Below are positions 28,401 through 41,400 of a DNA stretch of 64,000 nucleotides, piece after piece. The position numbers and the translations under genes are program-made. Each line of letters begins with the position of its first letter. Position 1 is the first letter of the stretch. Source of the DNA: Lagopus muta (taxonomy: Eukaryota > Chordata > Aves > Galliformes > Phasianidae); the NCBI RefSeq assembly GCF_023343835.1, contig NC_064443.1, forward strand, positions 13,888,001-13,952,000, in the 5' to 3' direction. The notes under the pieces were generated by a model. It did not search any database. It saw only the letters and a program-made list of their open reading frames with translations, and had not been told where the DNA came from.

Positions 28401-29494
28401 TTTAACTGTAACATTAACCAATCTAATGAAGTGTTCTAACTCCCATGTAAGATATACTTACTGTGATGGAGGGTGTACTTAACACAAGCTTATGTGAATA
28501 ATGTCAGCCAGTCCCTGCAAGTAACCACTGTGCTTTCCTCCCCTGCTGGCTGAGGGGAAAAACCCAGCAAGCTCTAGAGGACAAGAAAGGAAAACATGGT
28601 TATACCACTGAGGAGCTGAGGGGGATCCAATGGCAATGCACAAAAACAAGAGAAGACCCAGAAGGATCTCAGTGGTTTCAGGATGATCCGAGTTAATTCA
28701 TTCTCTGGTCAGGACAACCAAGTAGATTTTTAAAATCAACACATGAAGCTTAATCCTAGGGAAATCCTACAAGCAGTACACAAAAGGGGCATAAAGCTTA
28801 AGCAGCAGTCAAGCATGACAGATATCACCAAGAGAAGCTATGTGGTCAGAGGAAACAGTTAATGGAATGATGCTGTAAACAGATCAGCCTTTGATTAAAC
28901 CAGCCTCTTTCTGTAGCCCTTCCCTACAACTTCCAGATCTGCATTCTGAGAAGGTGTGAAGCACCACTACAGGCTAACATGTGATGAATGCCAAATAAGA
29001 TGCACTGAGGCTTGGAACCTGCCCAAGTGCTTCCGTAGAAGAGCTCCTGTAGGGACTCCTCCAGCAGAGAGCTGGTCCCTCTATGTGGGGTGCAGAGCTC
29101 CAATGGTGAGAGAAGTTATCCTGAGGAATGAGTAAACAAGGCAGCTCCTTTGTGAAAACAAACACGTTTTTGTAGAGCAGCTTGGCATTCAGGCTCACAT
29201 ATTTGTGTGTATAAATAGTCAGTGCCTAAGCTTGTTTTGGACTCTGCTGTCTCATGTGCATTTTTACAAAGTGGTTCTCAAGCTGGGAGGGTAGAAAGGG
29301 TGAGGAGGAAGGGAGGGCATTTCCTGGGAACTGCCAGAAGCAGAGTTGAGATTACACATAAGCAAAACCCTGGAGTTGAAGGAAGACCAGTACAGTGCTG
29401 GGGCTGGAAACCTCTTTCCAAGGAGAGAAGAAGAATGTAGAGGATAGACTGGGCAGAGAGCATGGCTGCTGGGACCTCCTCAGCCTCAGTGCCC
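19451..29494. other. No gene seen
   Basis: About 10 kb of single-copy-looking sequence with no supportable gene. It holds an AT/AC dinucleotide-like tract at 24256-24283 and an A15 run at 24636-24650. Short frames on either strand lack domains. Confidence 0.65.
24256..24283. repeat. Imperfect TA/CA dinucleotide tract
   Basis: Alternating purine-pyrimidine sequence of about 28 bases made of TACATA, TATA and CACA units. It is a degenerate microsatellite. Confidence 0.8.
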
Positions 29495-29602
29495 ACAGAT
29501 GGGGCCCTGGACAGTCTGATGTGGTGGGTGGCAGCTAGCCCATAGCAGGGGTTGGGTGGGCTTTATGGTCTCTTCCAACCCAACCGTTCTGTGATTCTAT
29601 GG
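29495..29602 (+). mobile_element. CR1 LINE 3' fragment
   Basis: GTGGTGGGTGGCAGCTAGCC and GGTCTCTTCCAACCCAACCG lead into terminal octamers TTCTGTG and ATTCTATG, in plus orientation. Only about the last 100 bases of the CR1 consensus can be recognised, and the 5' limit is approximate. Confidence 0.85.
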
Positions 29603-32600
29603 TACATTAGACTTAGAGGTCCAAAAGGCACAGAAAATGCACTCAAAGTTGAGTTTTACATCACGATGACAAAGCTTTTCCCCGTTTCTTGCAATTGTGC
29701 TCATGATTTTTGCAAGCTAGGAGTGGGGGTTTATTTTCTCTTGTTTCCTAGCCTCATGAAATTGCTTAAAGAAACTCTGTGATGACATTTCTATAATAGA
29801 GGACCATCCAGAGCTGGTCAGGGTAAGCAGCTGTGCCTCCCTGCTCCCCTGCTATCTTCCACCTGGCTGAGTAATTACTGTTCTGCATTGCTTCTTGTTC
29901 AGAGGATGATGCTATTCTCCTTCCAGATAACAAGGTAAAATCAACTTTCCTCACAAATCCCATTATCTACAGCAATACCCTCTCAGAATGCAAATCAACA
30001 AGTTCAGCAGAGACACAGCTCAGCAGCAACCCACAGCCTCCATTCAATTTGCCTCCTTGCTGCAGGATGAGACAATCTGGATTACTGAGAGTCACCTGAG
30101 CAGAGCCATAGAGGAGGGATTCTGCATCTACTGAGCTCTCATTCCTCAGATCAAAGAGGTTTGATGGGCAGTTAATTAAAAGATAAACTAGCCAGCCATA
30201 AAACACCAGAATAACCTTTCAAGTACACAAATCAAGTCAGAATTAAAGAATGATTGCAATTACCAGATTTTCAGCCTTCACAGGTAATATGCTCCATTGT
30301 TAAGGGGTAAATTGTTTGGTGGGAACAGTAGCCACCTTGCCTTTAATGGTGTTATAGGGAAAATCAGTTCCAGTGGTGCCTTTACAAGAGCGTACATGAA
30401 GTGCTGGGGTCTCTTTCTCCCCTAAACCCAGGGAGATTCTCAGATGAGATCACAGCTGTTCTTGCCTTCTTCCAGGGTGCACCCGAGTGCTGGTCCCAAA
30501 ATAAGCCATCCTCACCCTTAGCATCAACGTAATTCCTTGATGGGGTGTTCATTGCCCCGTGCTCCAGGGAAGAGCAGCCAAGGAGAAAAGCTCGTTTAAA
30601 GAGGTATGTCTGGGTGTGCTGTTAAGACTGTGCTGTGAAAAGTGACAAAGAAATCAAGTGCATGTAACAGAGCACAGAGCTGAACTCCTCACCAAGCAGG
30701 GCTGGAGGGGACACCAGCAGCTTCTGTGCCACCCAGCCCTGCATGCCTGTCCATGCTCCTGCATCTTGCTGCTCGCCTCAATTGCATTTTTTGCATATTT
30801 GGTGCTTAGCAGTGCTTGTCTCCAGTGCATTCTCTTGCTCCATCCCTGTATATATTTACTGCCTGTTCTGAGGATAATTTACATTAATACCCCAGTTTAA
30901 CACAGTGGAGTCCATTTCATGGAAACATCCAGAGCCATAAAACATTTACAACATAGCAAAAACGGTTTCCTAAATCTCTGGCTTCCCTCAAGATATGGAA
31001 TAGTATGTTATTCACTTTGCCCTCTGGATGTTTTTTGCTCCTTTTGTCTGGCTGAGTAGTTCCACTGTAATCTTGGAGGAATGAGTCATTATCCAGCCTT
31101 GATAATAAGGGCAGAACCACTCCCCAAGCATGTAAAATTGAAGTCCCGTTTGATACAGGAGCTGTGATTCTCTTTATACATTTGTTTCAGTAATGACGTG
31201 TTTTAGAAATATTAAAGGAACTAAAGATGTTAAAATGTCTGGATGCCAGCAAGCTCTTTGATAAGTTAATTTTGCATTCAAAACCAATAAACTCCTGGTC
31301 AAAGTGACACAGGGTTTGGATTTACCCTGGATAATTCCTTTGCAGTAAGATATTTCAATTAAATCTGTTAAACTCTGACTGTGCTTAGTCATGGGGTTGT
31401 CAGCTCTAACACGTCACGTTAATTGAAGTAACACTGAGAAGTAATTTGATGTTAGCTTAATAAAAGCTGTATAACCTTAATCATAACCAGCAAGCAATAC
31501 TGCAAAAATGTATTTCAGGGCTCATTCTGAAAAGTAACACTAGCTACAAGAAGGCTGCAGGTCAACATAGCCAAACCCTACGCCAATTGCACAAATATAA
31601 AAATAACTATTTCCCTATTTGGTAGCACTTAGTCCAGGCCAGATTTGGCACAGATGCTGAAGAAGGCAGCACTATAGCTGCAAAAGTGCATACAGACAGC
31701 ATCCAGAGCTCAGCAAGTCATTCACGGGAGTTTATGGATTGCATTAAAGAAGGTTATTTTTATAAGCATTCCAGTACTAAAAAAATAGTGTATTTTTAAC
31801 TTTCAGAGTAGGATGAAAGGTGATCAGATCCAAATAGCAACCATGAATTTTGAGTTCTGAAGCCTGTTGGTCATGCAATCGTTAGCAGAGCTGCAAGTAA
31901 TCAATGGCTTTCCGCCTGTGTTTATGCAAGTGGAGCTGACTGATGGCTCACTGCTAACATGATTGCCAACACTGCAAACATTATTTCATGGACAGCTCTC
32001 CGAAGATCCCAGATCTGAGGCTAACAAGTGCTCTGCTGATAGCAGGGTGTGGAATCTGGGCAGCAATTTTTAGGTTGTTTAGGGTAACATAACAGTGAGG
32101 CTCAGGCAGTCTGAGCCTCTTGAAGCCTTCAGTGCCTTTGTATGGTGGAAGGCAGAGCAGAAGTCTTGTGCCCAGCACATCTTCAGCAGAGAGGTTTTCA
32201 GTGATGTCCTGCCTGTATGTTGGGGGACAGCGGGTTTGCTGTTTTATCCTACCCAAGGGAGCAGGAGGCAATTTCCCCATCTCAGTTTAAACCTTTATCT
32301 TCAAAACACTCCTCAGTTTATGGTGCAGATTCTATTGGTCCTGCAAAAACCCAGAGCTCCTGCATTCCTCACGATCTATCGCCTCTCTTTATTATCTTCT
32401 TAGCATGTGAAGGCATACATCTCTCTCATTAATCTCCTGTGAAATCTATACTTGTTTACAAATTGAGTGAGACAAGTTCACCTCTGGGCCATATGATGCT
32501 TGGTATGAATTGACATCCTTCTGACTGCCTCAGACAGAATGATGCAGAGGCTTTGACTGCAGATCCCTCCCCAGTCTGAGGAGCTTCCAGGCAGAGGTGA

Positions 32601-35600
32601 AGCCTGGGGTTACCACATGTTTCTTGCTAAAGAGATAAATAGAACATTTTCCTCAAAAAGCTGCTTTCAGTAAGTGGGAATCAACAAAAGCATTGTTATT
32701 CTCCCTAATCAAATGTACCAAGTAATTAAGAGAACTCGTTAATGCCATCTTTTGTGCCATCTTCGTGTTTACACTACGATCTGAAATACTGTCATGTTTT
32801 ATGCTGTAATCTGAACTATGGCAAACAAAATAACTCAGAGTCTTTGTAGCAAATGGCACAGATGAGACAGCTGAGCTACACCCAAGTGCCACAAGTGTCC
32901 ACAGGACACTATTAATCAAGGTTGTAGAGAAAAGTATTGGCAGTTACTGATGATCAGAAAGTGCTACAGACTTGATTTATATGGATTCTTTGGTTAGATT
33001 GAGACTGGTTCCATTTTGAGATTAGGTATCTTTCTCTTTGTTGTCCTTCTTAGTACTTTAAGCATTAGAAACAACGCCAACAATAAAAACAGGAATACGC
33101 TGAGCAAGGATAGTGGTTAAACGTGCACCAAAAGGCAAAGCACAAATTGCTTCCCCAAATGTATTCTAATATCATTTATAGTACAGAAAATGAAGTACTC
33201 GCTTTCCCAAAAATATTCTAAGGGAAACTACATTACTGTAGTCTAACCACACTTCTCAAAGAATGGGTCTTAGTACATTGCAAAATGCCACAGGATCCAG
33301 AAGATTGTGGGTGAATTCCCACCAGTTCTCCTAACCCTCCTGTGAGAGCTTGGACCATGGATGTTGCAGTATGCTCAGATTACGTAGCAGTGAGAATCAA
33401 AGAATCACTAAGGTTGGGAAAGATGTCCATGATTATCCAGTCCAACCCCGACCCCATGCCCACAAAGCCCATTAAACACTTCCTTCAGTGCCACACCTCC
33501 ACAGTTCTTGAACACCTCCAGGGTCAGTGACTCATCCACTTCCCAGTGGAAGAAGCCAGTTCCAAGAAGAAAGGTTCTGCTTCCAACCACGTGGCTTTTT
33601 TTCCTTTAATAAGAACAGTTTTCAAACTCTTGCTATTAGTGTGAGCAAAAGTAATTGTACCTTCTATAAAATACAGTCTTTGAAACAGATAAAAGCTGAT
33701 AGTGTCTTTAGCTGCAATGGAAGACAACGTATTAGGAGTAGCGATGGGAACCCCTGAATGTCTATGAAAAAAATACAGACACCTTAAACTTTCCCAAGCC
33801 TCTGGACATCACCAATTCTTTGTCTTTTCCTCTACCTTTTTTTCAAATTTGACCTTTCTTACACCCACTTTTCCAAGAAGTGGCCACAATGACTCCAAGT
33901 GGCATTTCAATCACAGAGGTTGGTCTCCAGCACAATGCATTATTTAAAAAACGAAGCTCTAAATCAGAAAACGCTATAAAACTTCAGACACAGCACTTCT
34001 GGTGTCATTGATCAGAAAAAGAGAATCCCTGCTACATTGGCAGGAGTTGTCGTACTGAAAGATGCATGGGGAAGAAAAAGGGAAAGGAGATTTAAAGATG
34101 AAAAGAATAAAAGAAAAAGTTCAGCAAGTCAAGAGTTCGGTTGAAATACATTTCCATTCACTTAAAAAGAAAAAATCCTAGTCTTTCTTGCCTGACTTCT
34201 TCATGTGCCATTTCAGACTCCCATATTCCCATACATAATGCCACAGACAATGAAAGCATGTGCACACATCATTCCGAACATCGCTGTATGAACTCTTCTA
34301 GCTCTCAGCAATGCACTGATGGGGCAGCTGTCTTGCAGCTATTCCCTTTCTGATGATGCAGCTGAAAACTTCTGTGTAAATAGAAATTTGCTGCTATTCA
34401 TGTTGAGGAGAACTACAATTTCTGCCATTGTTAATACTATTCTGAATATTCATGCAAACCTTTGCTGAATCATCTGTTTGGCTGTTTAGCAACAACATAC
34501 TCAATAACTGTTCAGTTTTGCAATCAGTTTTTTTAATCAGTGCCTGAATTACAAGCATTTGCTGGAGGCCCTGACAACAATCAGCTCCTGAACTCCTAAC
34601 ATGCCCTGCTTGGATTTGAAATGCAAAACCACCAGGTCCCCAGCTGCAGGAAGATGCTGGAGCCTCAGATGGCTCATGAGGTCCATAGGTGTGTCAGCCC
34701 CATCTCTCCATGTCATGCAAGAGGAATGCATTACCTCTCTTTCATCTCCCTTGAGGCCAAGGCAGAGGTACTACTGCCCATCCCAACCCCTGCAGCCCAG
34801 CATTACGGAGATGAAAGGCACATTTCCAAAGCCACATGAATTTGGGGCATCAATCCTGTTGTCCAATATAGGACTAGCGTTCACATTCTAGATAGATTGA
34901 AATTTCATTTACCTTGCAGTGAAATACTGCTGATTTCAACCATCCTGATAACTGCCAACATACACAGACACGGAAGCAAATCTTCCCTGCAGTCACCCAG
35001 GGCATCCAAAACCAAGAGGCATCTTGGCAGGATGAACGGATGGCCTGATTGTGTCCATCTGAGAAGGAATACATATGTATAGTGCTGCGATCCAGCTCAG
35101 CCTGTATGGGACTCAGCTCTGCTTGATGAGCAATCAGCCTGCTGCAGGAACAAACACATGCTGACTGCTTTCAGCTGCTAATGCCACTGCTTTTTCTGGA
35201 GCAGTGGAGAGGCCTAAACTGCAAATTCACATCTGGCTTCATTGGAAATTAACTAGGAATCAAGGTGGTTTGCAGTCAGCTTCTAGAAAGATCGACACAT
35301 TCACAATCATAGAACAGGACACCAGAATCTGCAACGATACCTGGGGGAACCTGGGAGTGTGCCCATAATAGGACTCTTTAAGTATTTATTTTAGGGGAGG
35401 GCCATCTTCTGTTTGGCATCAGATGAGTCTATGGAAGGACTCAGGCACAGACATGCTCCAAACACATGTTGATAATCATTTTCACAGCAAAATGCAATTT
35501 GATTACATTTTCCCACTGTGCGCATTCATTTCTCATGACTGTTACTAGGATTAAGACTTTTCTGTTTCAAATATTTTGAGTGAAAACTGGCATTAATATT

Positions 35601-36302
35601 TGGACACCGGTTTGACTCTTAAATTTTACAATTTCTTATTTTGCTAAAACACTTAAACAGATTTAAAATCTTCATGAAAATCCATTTTCCACCATTTCAT
35701 TTATTAGAATTTCTTGAAGAGATCTTTCCTTCAGACTGTTAAACCCCCATAGACTGAATTCTTTATTGATCCAACAGAACTACACACCTGTCCTAGGCAG
35801 GAAGCATGAACATCCATCAGCCAGGTGTTACTAGTGGTCAAGTGAGGATAAAAGTACTTCAAGAACTTATTTTCTCAGCAAGAAAATAAGACAAGTAGAG
35901 GAGGAAGACCTAAACTTTCTAGCATTGTTAATACAAGCTGCAAATCACTGTTCTTGGATGAGATAGCGAGTTGTTTCCAGGCCACCCTGCCTCCTGCTCT
36001 TCCCAGTGCTCAGCGCACACCACCCACATCTCTGCCTCTGGGCTGCACTTGGCATCGCGCCTTGGCTCCCAGTATCCACTATGGATTACAGACCTGATGG
36101 AAAACCTTTCTTGACTACAGCAGTGATGGATCGGTGGGGAGAGGATGGGGACAGGAAGGAAACCGCTCTCATTCAGATTTCTGCTAAGTTATTTTGGATC
36201 TGTTTGCTGACTCATTTTAGTTTTGCTTGCAGCAAACTCAAAATGAAGTTACTCGAGAATAATGATCATTAAGTGACTGAGATCGCTTTATTTCTCTGAG
36301 CC
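29603..36302. other. No gene seen; one CR1 fragment inside
   Basis: Gene-free apart from the CR1 tail at 33392-33566. The AT-rich piece at 31160-31480 could be a conserved element but shows nothing specific. Confidence 0.6.
33392..33566 (-). mobile_element. CR1 LINE 3' fragment
   Basis: The plus strand carries GAATCAAAGAATCACTAAGG, then GATTATCCAGTCCAACCCC, CCACACCTCCACAGTTCTTG and AACACCTCCAGGGTCAGTGA. This is a CR1 3' end in reverse orientation with its terminus near 33392. It is 5'-truncated. The upper boundary is approximate because similarity fades after 33550. Confidence 0.85.
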
Positions 36303-36363
36303 TTAGCAACAGTGATTTCACTTGCCTGTTGCCATAACAACTGCAGCATGCACATCAAGGTCA
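36303..36363. promoter_or_regulatory. RFX X-box-like motif beside an ERR/SF-1-type site
   Basis: GTTGCCATAACAAC at 36328-36341 matches the palindromic RFX X-box at all but about one position. A half-site TTAGCAACAG lies 15 bases upstream (36303-36312). A perfect TCAAGGTCA monomeric nuclear-receptor site (ERR/SF-1 type) follows at 36355-36363. Motif matches only; activity is not shown. Confidence 0.3.
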
Positions 36364-38381
36364 CTAAGCCCACTTTGCTTCTTGCCTGTAGCTACGTCTC
36401 TGATGGCTGATATGCCTCATTTCTATTGTAGATTCATATGTGACGAGTAGGAAGAAAAGGTATGCTTCATCTTGGGAGCAAACATGCAAAGGATGAGCAT
36501 TTCTCAGGTAAGGGTAAACGGACAAAAGATTACATTTATGGAAAGGTTCATTTCATTCTTAATGGGAAAGAAAATCCTAAATGGGTGTATATAAGTAGGT
36601 ATAAATATGCGGGGCTCAAATTCTCCCTCACAAAGATGAAGAAAGACTCCCTGTACAGTATGTACCAAGTTCCTTGACTTAAAAGAGGATCTGCCAGTCT
36701 TTAGCACAGGGACACTGAGGGCCGTGAAGAGACACCCGAGATGTTGAAGAGGTCTGAACTTAGTTCTTGAACAAATGCATCAAAGTACAACTTCAGTGCA
36801 AGCGTCCAGTTTACTGCTGACCTGCACAGTTGTTCACTGAGACTCCTGAACTAAGCTGGATGAAAAAAAGAAAGCAGGAGAGGACCACAGATCTGGCTGG
36901 CTGATGAGCTACAAAGTCCCAGGTCAGGCAGGCAGTACTTTGCAACACCATTTCCCTTAGTTGTTTCTTTCACACATTTTAACAGATGCAGTTTTTACCC
37001 CAGAACATTTACGCCACACACACCATTTTCATTGTATACAAGGGTCATAAAACATTGTTTAATGCAAGTAAACTGCACTCATTTGTCTCGTAAGTCAAGT
37101 AGAGGCACTTTCAAAAGAAATTCTAAGATCTTACATTGCCAGAGCATTTTTTTCTGCCACGTGCAAGGAGAGAAAAGAATTATTCTCTCTGAAAAATATA
37201 AATAACTTCGCCACCTCTTCTTATAGCTAGTTGATTACAGCAGCCAGGGAATGAAAGATTTTGCAGTTTATCTGTCAGCTTCACACCAAAACTCCGATAA
37301 AAAAGAAAAAAAAAAAAAGATGAAACATCCCGAATTGCAGAGGGATTTATGAGCCACTAAATACTTCTGTGAATCTGGGCTGAAATGTAATTTTATATAT
37401 ACATGTGTAGAAACTGGGTGTAGGATAAGATAGATAGATGGGTAAATGAACAAAAGCACATAGACAGATTGATGGACAGCCAGGCTGGAACTGGACCACA
37501 AAACATCACATTATCATGTTGCTTTACCTTTAACAGTAATGTATATGTAGGTGGTTTCTGGTTTAGCTCACTTGGCACCACTTAGCAACTTGCTAGATAA
37601 AGACAAAGTAGTAATCTCATTCTCCAGATAGGAAAAAGGACAACAATTACTGAAGCTTATATGAGCCCTCCCACACATGACAAAGATTTTGTCGTGTTCA
37701 GGGAGTCCACATGTGCAGCCATGACACAGACCTCCACGGCATTATCAGCCTTCTGGCTAAAGAGAAACAAGTGCTTTTGGAGTTCATAACAAGGAAAACC
37801 TGCAAAATCTTTGATTGACTTGTTGGCATGCACTTTCAAGGAGCCTTGGGCAAATGGAAAGCTAAGGCTAAGGCATGGGGAAAGTTGGTCCTGCCAAAGG
37901 TATGTAAGATTGGAGAGAAATTGCTTTCCAAGCACTTCATTTACTCATTAGATCCAACTTCATTCTTTTCAAAAGTGTTCTGATTTAGTGCATGCTCCAG
38001 ACACCCAACTCTCGGCCCATTTAATAATTAAAAGCCTTCTTCTTCTTAGTGTTCTCCATTTACTGGAAAGACCTGGCTGACTCCAGGTCCCAGCAGACAA
38101 AAACATGAAGTAGCTAAGGGAGATCCAAAGGATCAGTGCAAGTGCGAGATGAAACCAAGGGAGCTTATCCAGCTCGTGTTTGGTGATCTGCAGCCCATAA
38201 ACCTCCATCTGACTGCAGGTAGTAATGCCTTTTGCCAGAAAAGAAGCTGAGGTGTATCTCAGGAAAACACCGCATTCAATCGCCGTGGACTTAGTTGCTT
38301 TTCACGGAGTATCTTCTGTTAGTACTTTAATAACTGGACAGGAAATCCTGTTAATCAGAAGTTGCAAGGTTGTATGAGTTG
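36364..38381. other. No gene seen
   Basis: Non-coding. It contains an A13 run at 37306-37318 and a short GATA tetranucleotide stretch near 37428. Confidence 0.65.
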
Positions 38382-38403
38382 ACAGCTGTGATATCACAGC
38401 TGT
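38382..38403. repeat. 22-bp perfect palindrome with two CAGCTG E-boxes
   Basis: The left arm is ACAGCTGTGAT and the right arm is its exact reverse complement, with no spacer. It holds two CAGCTG E-boxes (38383-38388 and 38397-38402) separated by 8 bases. It could be a paired bHLH site or a cruciform-forming element. Confidence 0.9.
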
Positions 38404-41400
38404 TGATAGGCCTGCATGGGCACAATGACATAGCAGATAACACACGTCGTGATTTTCAACAAGGAATTGAATTGGTTGCCTAATTTTCATCACACGCACA
38501 AACATGCGCCCCCAAAAATGTCACACGTCTTTCTTCTCCTGGTTATTACAAATAGATCGCTCCTACAGGCAGATGCCAACCTGCCATTAAGGATATCCAG
38601 GTGTTGTGCATTGATTATCATGTCATAAGTTTACCTTAAGGTTAAAGCAAAAGAACCAAGTCAGCCAGAAAGAAAACAAATAAATGAATTAAATCTATCT
38701 CTACTGAAGTGAACTCAGCCTGATTTTTGCCATTAAAATAACAGTCCCATCAGCTTCAGCTTGCCTACAACCTCAATATGCTTTTCTTTAGGCAATCATT
38801 TAAAGCACACAGTTCACGTGACCTGAAAGAACCATTAGGGGAAAATTTGTCTGGTTTTCAGACTTCTTTGTAGGGGAAAAAAAAACTTCCCAAAATGGTG
38901 GCTATTAGAAAGCTTTTACACTGAAGTGCACATCCATTACTGCACACAGAAAGTAAAAAGTCATCGTGCACAAACTGACCAAAGCCCAGTGAATATTTTA
39001 AACCCTTTATGGTTTTAAACGACACCCAGCCATCTCCTGTTTTTCACATCATTTAGTGCTGCTGACACAAACAATTTATTAGCATGCTCTGGGTCACAAG
39101 TCAACAGAGCAACACTGAATTACAGAGGATGGAGAGGTTTTTCTTCTTCTCACTTCTTTATTCTGTGAGGCATTTACGCTGTGGGACAGAGAGGGCATCG
39201 CCTACAGCTCCTATAGGTGCTGTACAAATAGAGATGACACTGCCCCAGGAGGGTGGTGACTGATGGACATGGACATATCCCTGTCCTTCTTCCAAGCCCT
39301 GAAAGAGCTACAAAGGCTCTCACAGAGAAATGAAGGATTTTGTGGAGCACAAGGAAATTCCCAGGCAGAAAGTACAACACAAAACGTTAGCAAAAAGCAA
39401 ATCTTGGCAACCATGGCTACCATGGGAATTTTCCTGGAGGAAGAGAAGAAAAATAAAACACAAAAAACATGGCCCAAAGAGGCAGAGAAAAGGCTTCATA
39501 TTAGTTCTCTCCTGTCCAATCTTGCAGACATTTTGCAGCCCCAAATTTTACATAATACTTCAACACCAACAGTGAAATAAGAAGAGACTTGACCTGGAAA
39601 AAAGTTGCTGCTCAGGCAAAATTTGTCCTTTTCCCCCCCTCATTCTGAGCAAACAGCATAGACAGGGTATCATAGGTACAGCTCTGCCCAGAAGCATTAG
39701 CTATTAGTCACCTCTTTATAACTGGTCATCTTAGATAACAACTTTAAAGACCTTGAACAGTTCCATCTCTGGAACCTTAGGGGCTTCAGTGTCACAAAAT
39801 GATGAGAAGCCCCACGGGGTTGCCTCCCACCCACAGCCATTGTTGCTCCTCCATCCAAAGCCACGTGGATGCAGACCATCCCAATGTCCCCTTCACTACA
39901 AGAAGGAAGAAAGGAAAGCTGATTCAGAAAATTTCCCCCACTCCACTCCTCAAATTGAAATTTTATGATTAACGGAAGGGCTGAATGAGTCTCAGGGAGG
40001 ACACTAATCTCAATTATTTTAATAGGATGGAACACAGTGACATTGGCTGCTAATGAAATAGCCCCTGCCTGATAACTAGTATTATTATTTTTAATTTTAT
40101 TTTCAAAAAAGAGAAGAATAGCTGGCATTCACTAGTGAGACCAATCTAGTCACCAATTAATCTCTGCAAAGCAGCACACCTCCTAGCTGTTCTATGCATG
40201 ACCATTTCTGCAGCCCTGACCACCGGTAGAGAAAATAGCTTGTTGAATGAGCTGCTGCAGAAATCTTCCTGTCACGAAGGACTCATTAGGTCAGCAATAA
40301 AGTGATTTATCAAAGGCTTGGATTTCAGCCATCAGCCTCACTTGTACAACAGACTCCGTTGCAGTGCTTCAAGCAAAAGCTTACAAATTACCATCATAAT
40401 CTTGTAAGTATGCCTCATCCACAGCAGCTAGTTCCTGACCAGCGAAGTGAAGACTTAGAAACGCAATTCTTTTTGACCTCTATTATATGCTGCCAGCCAT
40501 CCAGATGTGATGCAACGAGTTGAACAGATATTAATACTTCTGAATGGTGATGAAAGAGAGCTCATACTCTGGAAGAGATGCTGGGAGCAGTGTGAGACTG
40601 CTCTATGCAATCTTAACTTTTCCTGAGCCAGTCACCGTGAGCTTCCTTTGCTGGATCACAGAGCCCTGTTGCAGGGAAGCCTTTGTGAGAAATGGATGGA
40701 CTGTCATCCTGCACCAGACATCAGCTCAGCCCCACAGGGCAACTGGCCTTCCATAAACCAACATGACTTGGAAGAAGCTTTCAGTTCCCTCAGATTGAAA
40801 ACTGCCTTTCCTCAGTCTACCAGAGCTGCGTTTGTGCACAGTTCCTGTTCTCCCCATGTTCCTGAGCTAGAAGGACAGAGGGGATAAAGTGGGGCGGGAG
40901 GGAAGGATTTATTTAAACAGTTGAAAACCTAAGTTTCCATGGTCAAGATCATCAGGTCTTCCACCCATCACACGTTCAACTCTTATTTTCCTTGCAGAAT
41001 AAATTTCATTTTCTTACCTAGGATGAAGGCCCACTGCTAAGCACAGCTTCAGGAACGAGCCAAGCTGACTCAAATACCTGCCCACACAAACAGGCTCTAT
41101 TTAAATTTCCATTCTCTGTGTTGCCTCTGACTCTTTTCCACCACCAGTGGAGCCCTGCTGTCTCCTCACCACCTCTCTCGCTTCCACCAGCCTTTCCCAC
41201 TAGAATTTTTTCCCTTCTGCCAATATGCTCCTTCCTCTCAGGATGTGGACTAAGTTACATCAGCACTGAACTTTCAAACCTGAAATGTTCAAGTGGATTC
41301 AAAATTAGACAAACCAAGCTCATCCATCAATAGCTCTTAACGTCAAGGGCAGGGGTGGGGAGGCATGCAGGTCACGGTGCACAGTCAGGAAACAATGAAA

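Noticed and set aside
35308-35330. CAATCATAGAACAG as a CR1 3' end
   Set aside because: Only a few bases resemble the octamer and the diagnostic GGTTGGAAGGGACC-type sequence next to it is missing.
39697-40128. 143-codon minus-strand frame
   Set aside because: No recognisable domain and no splice sites or neighbours that would make it an exon.
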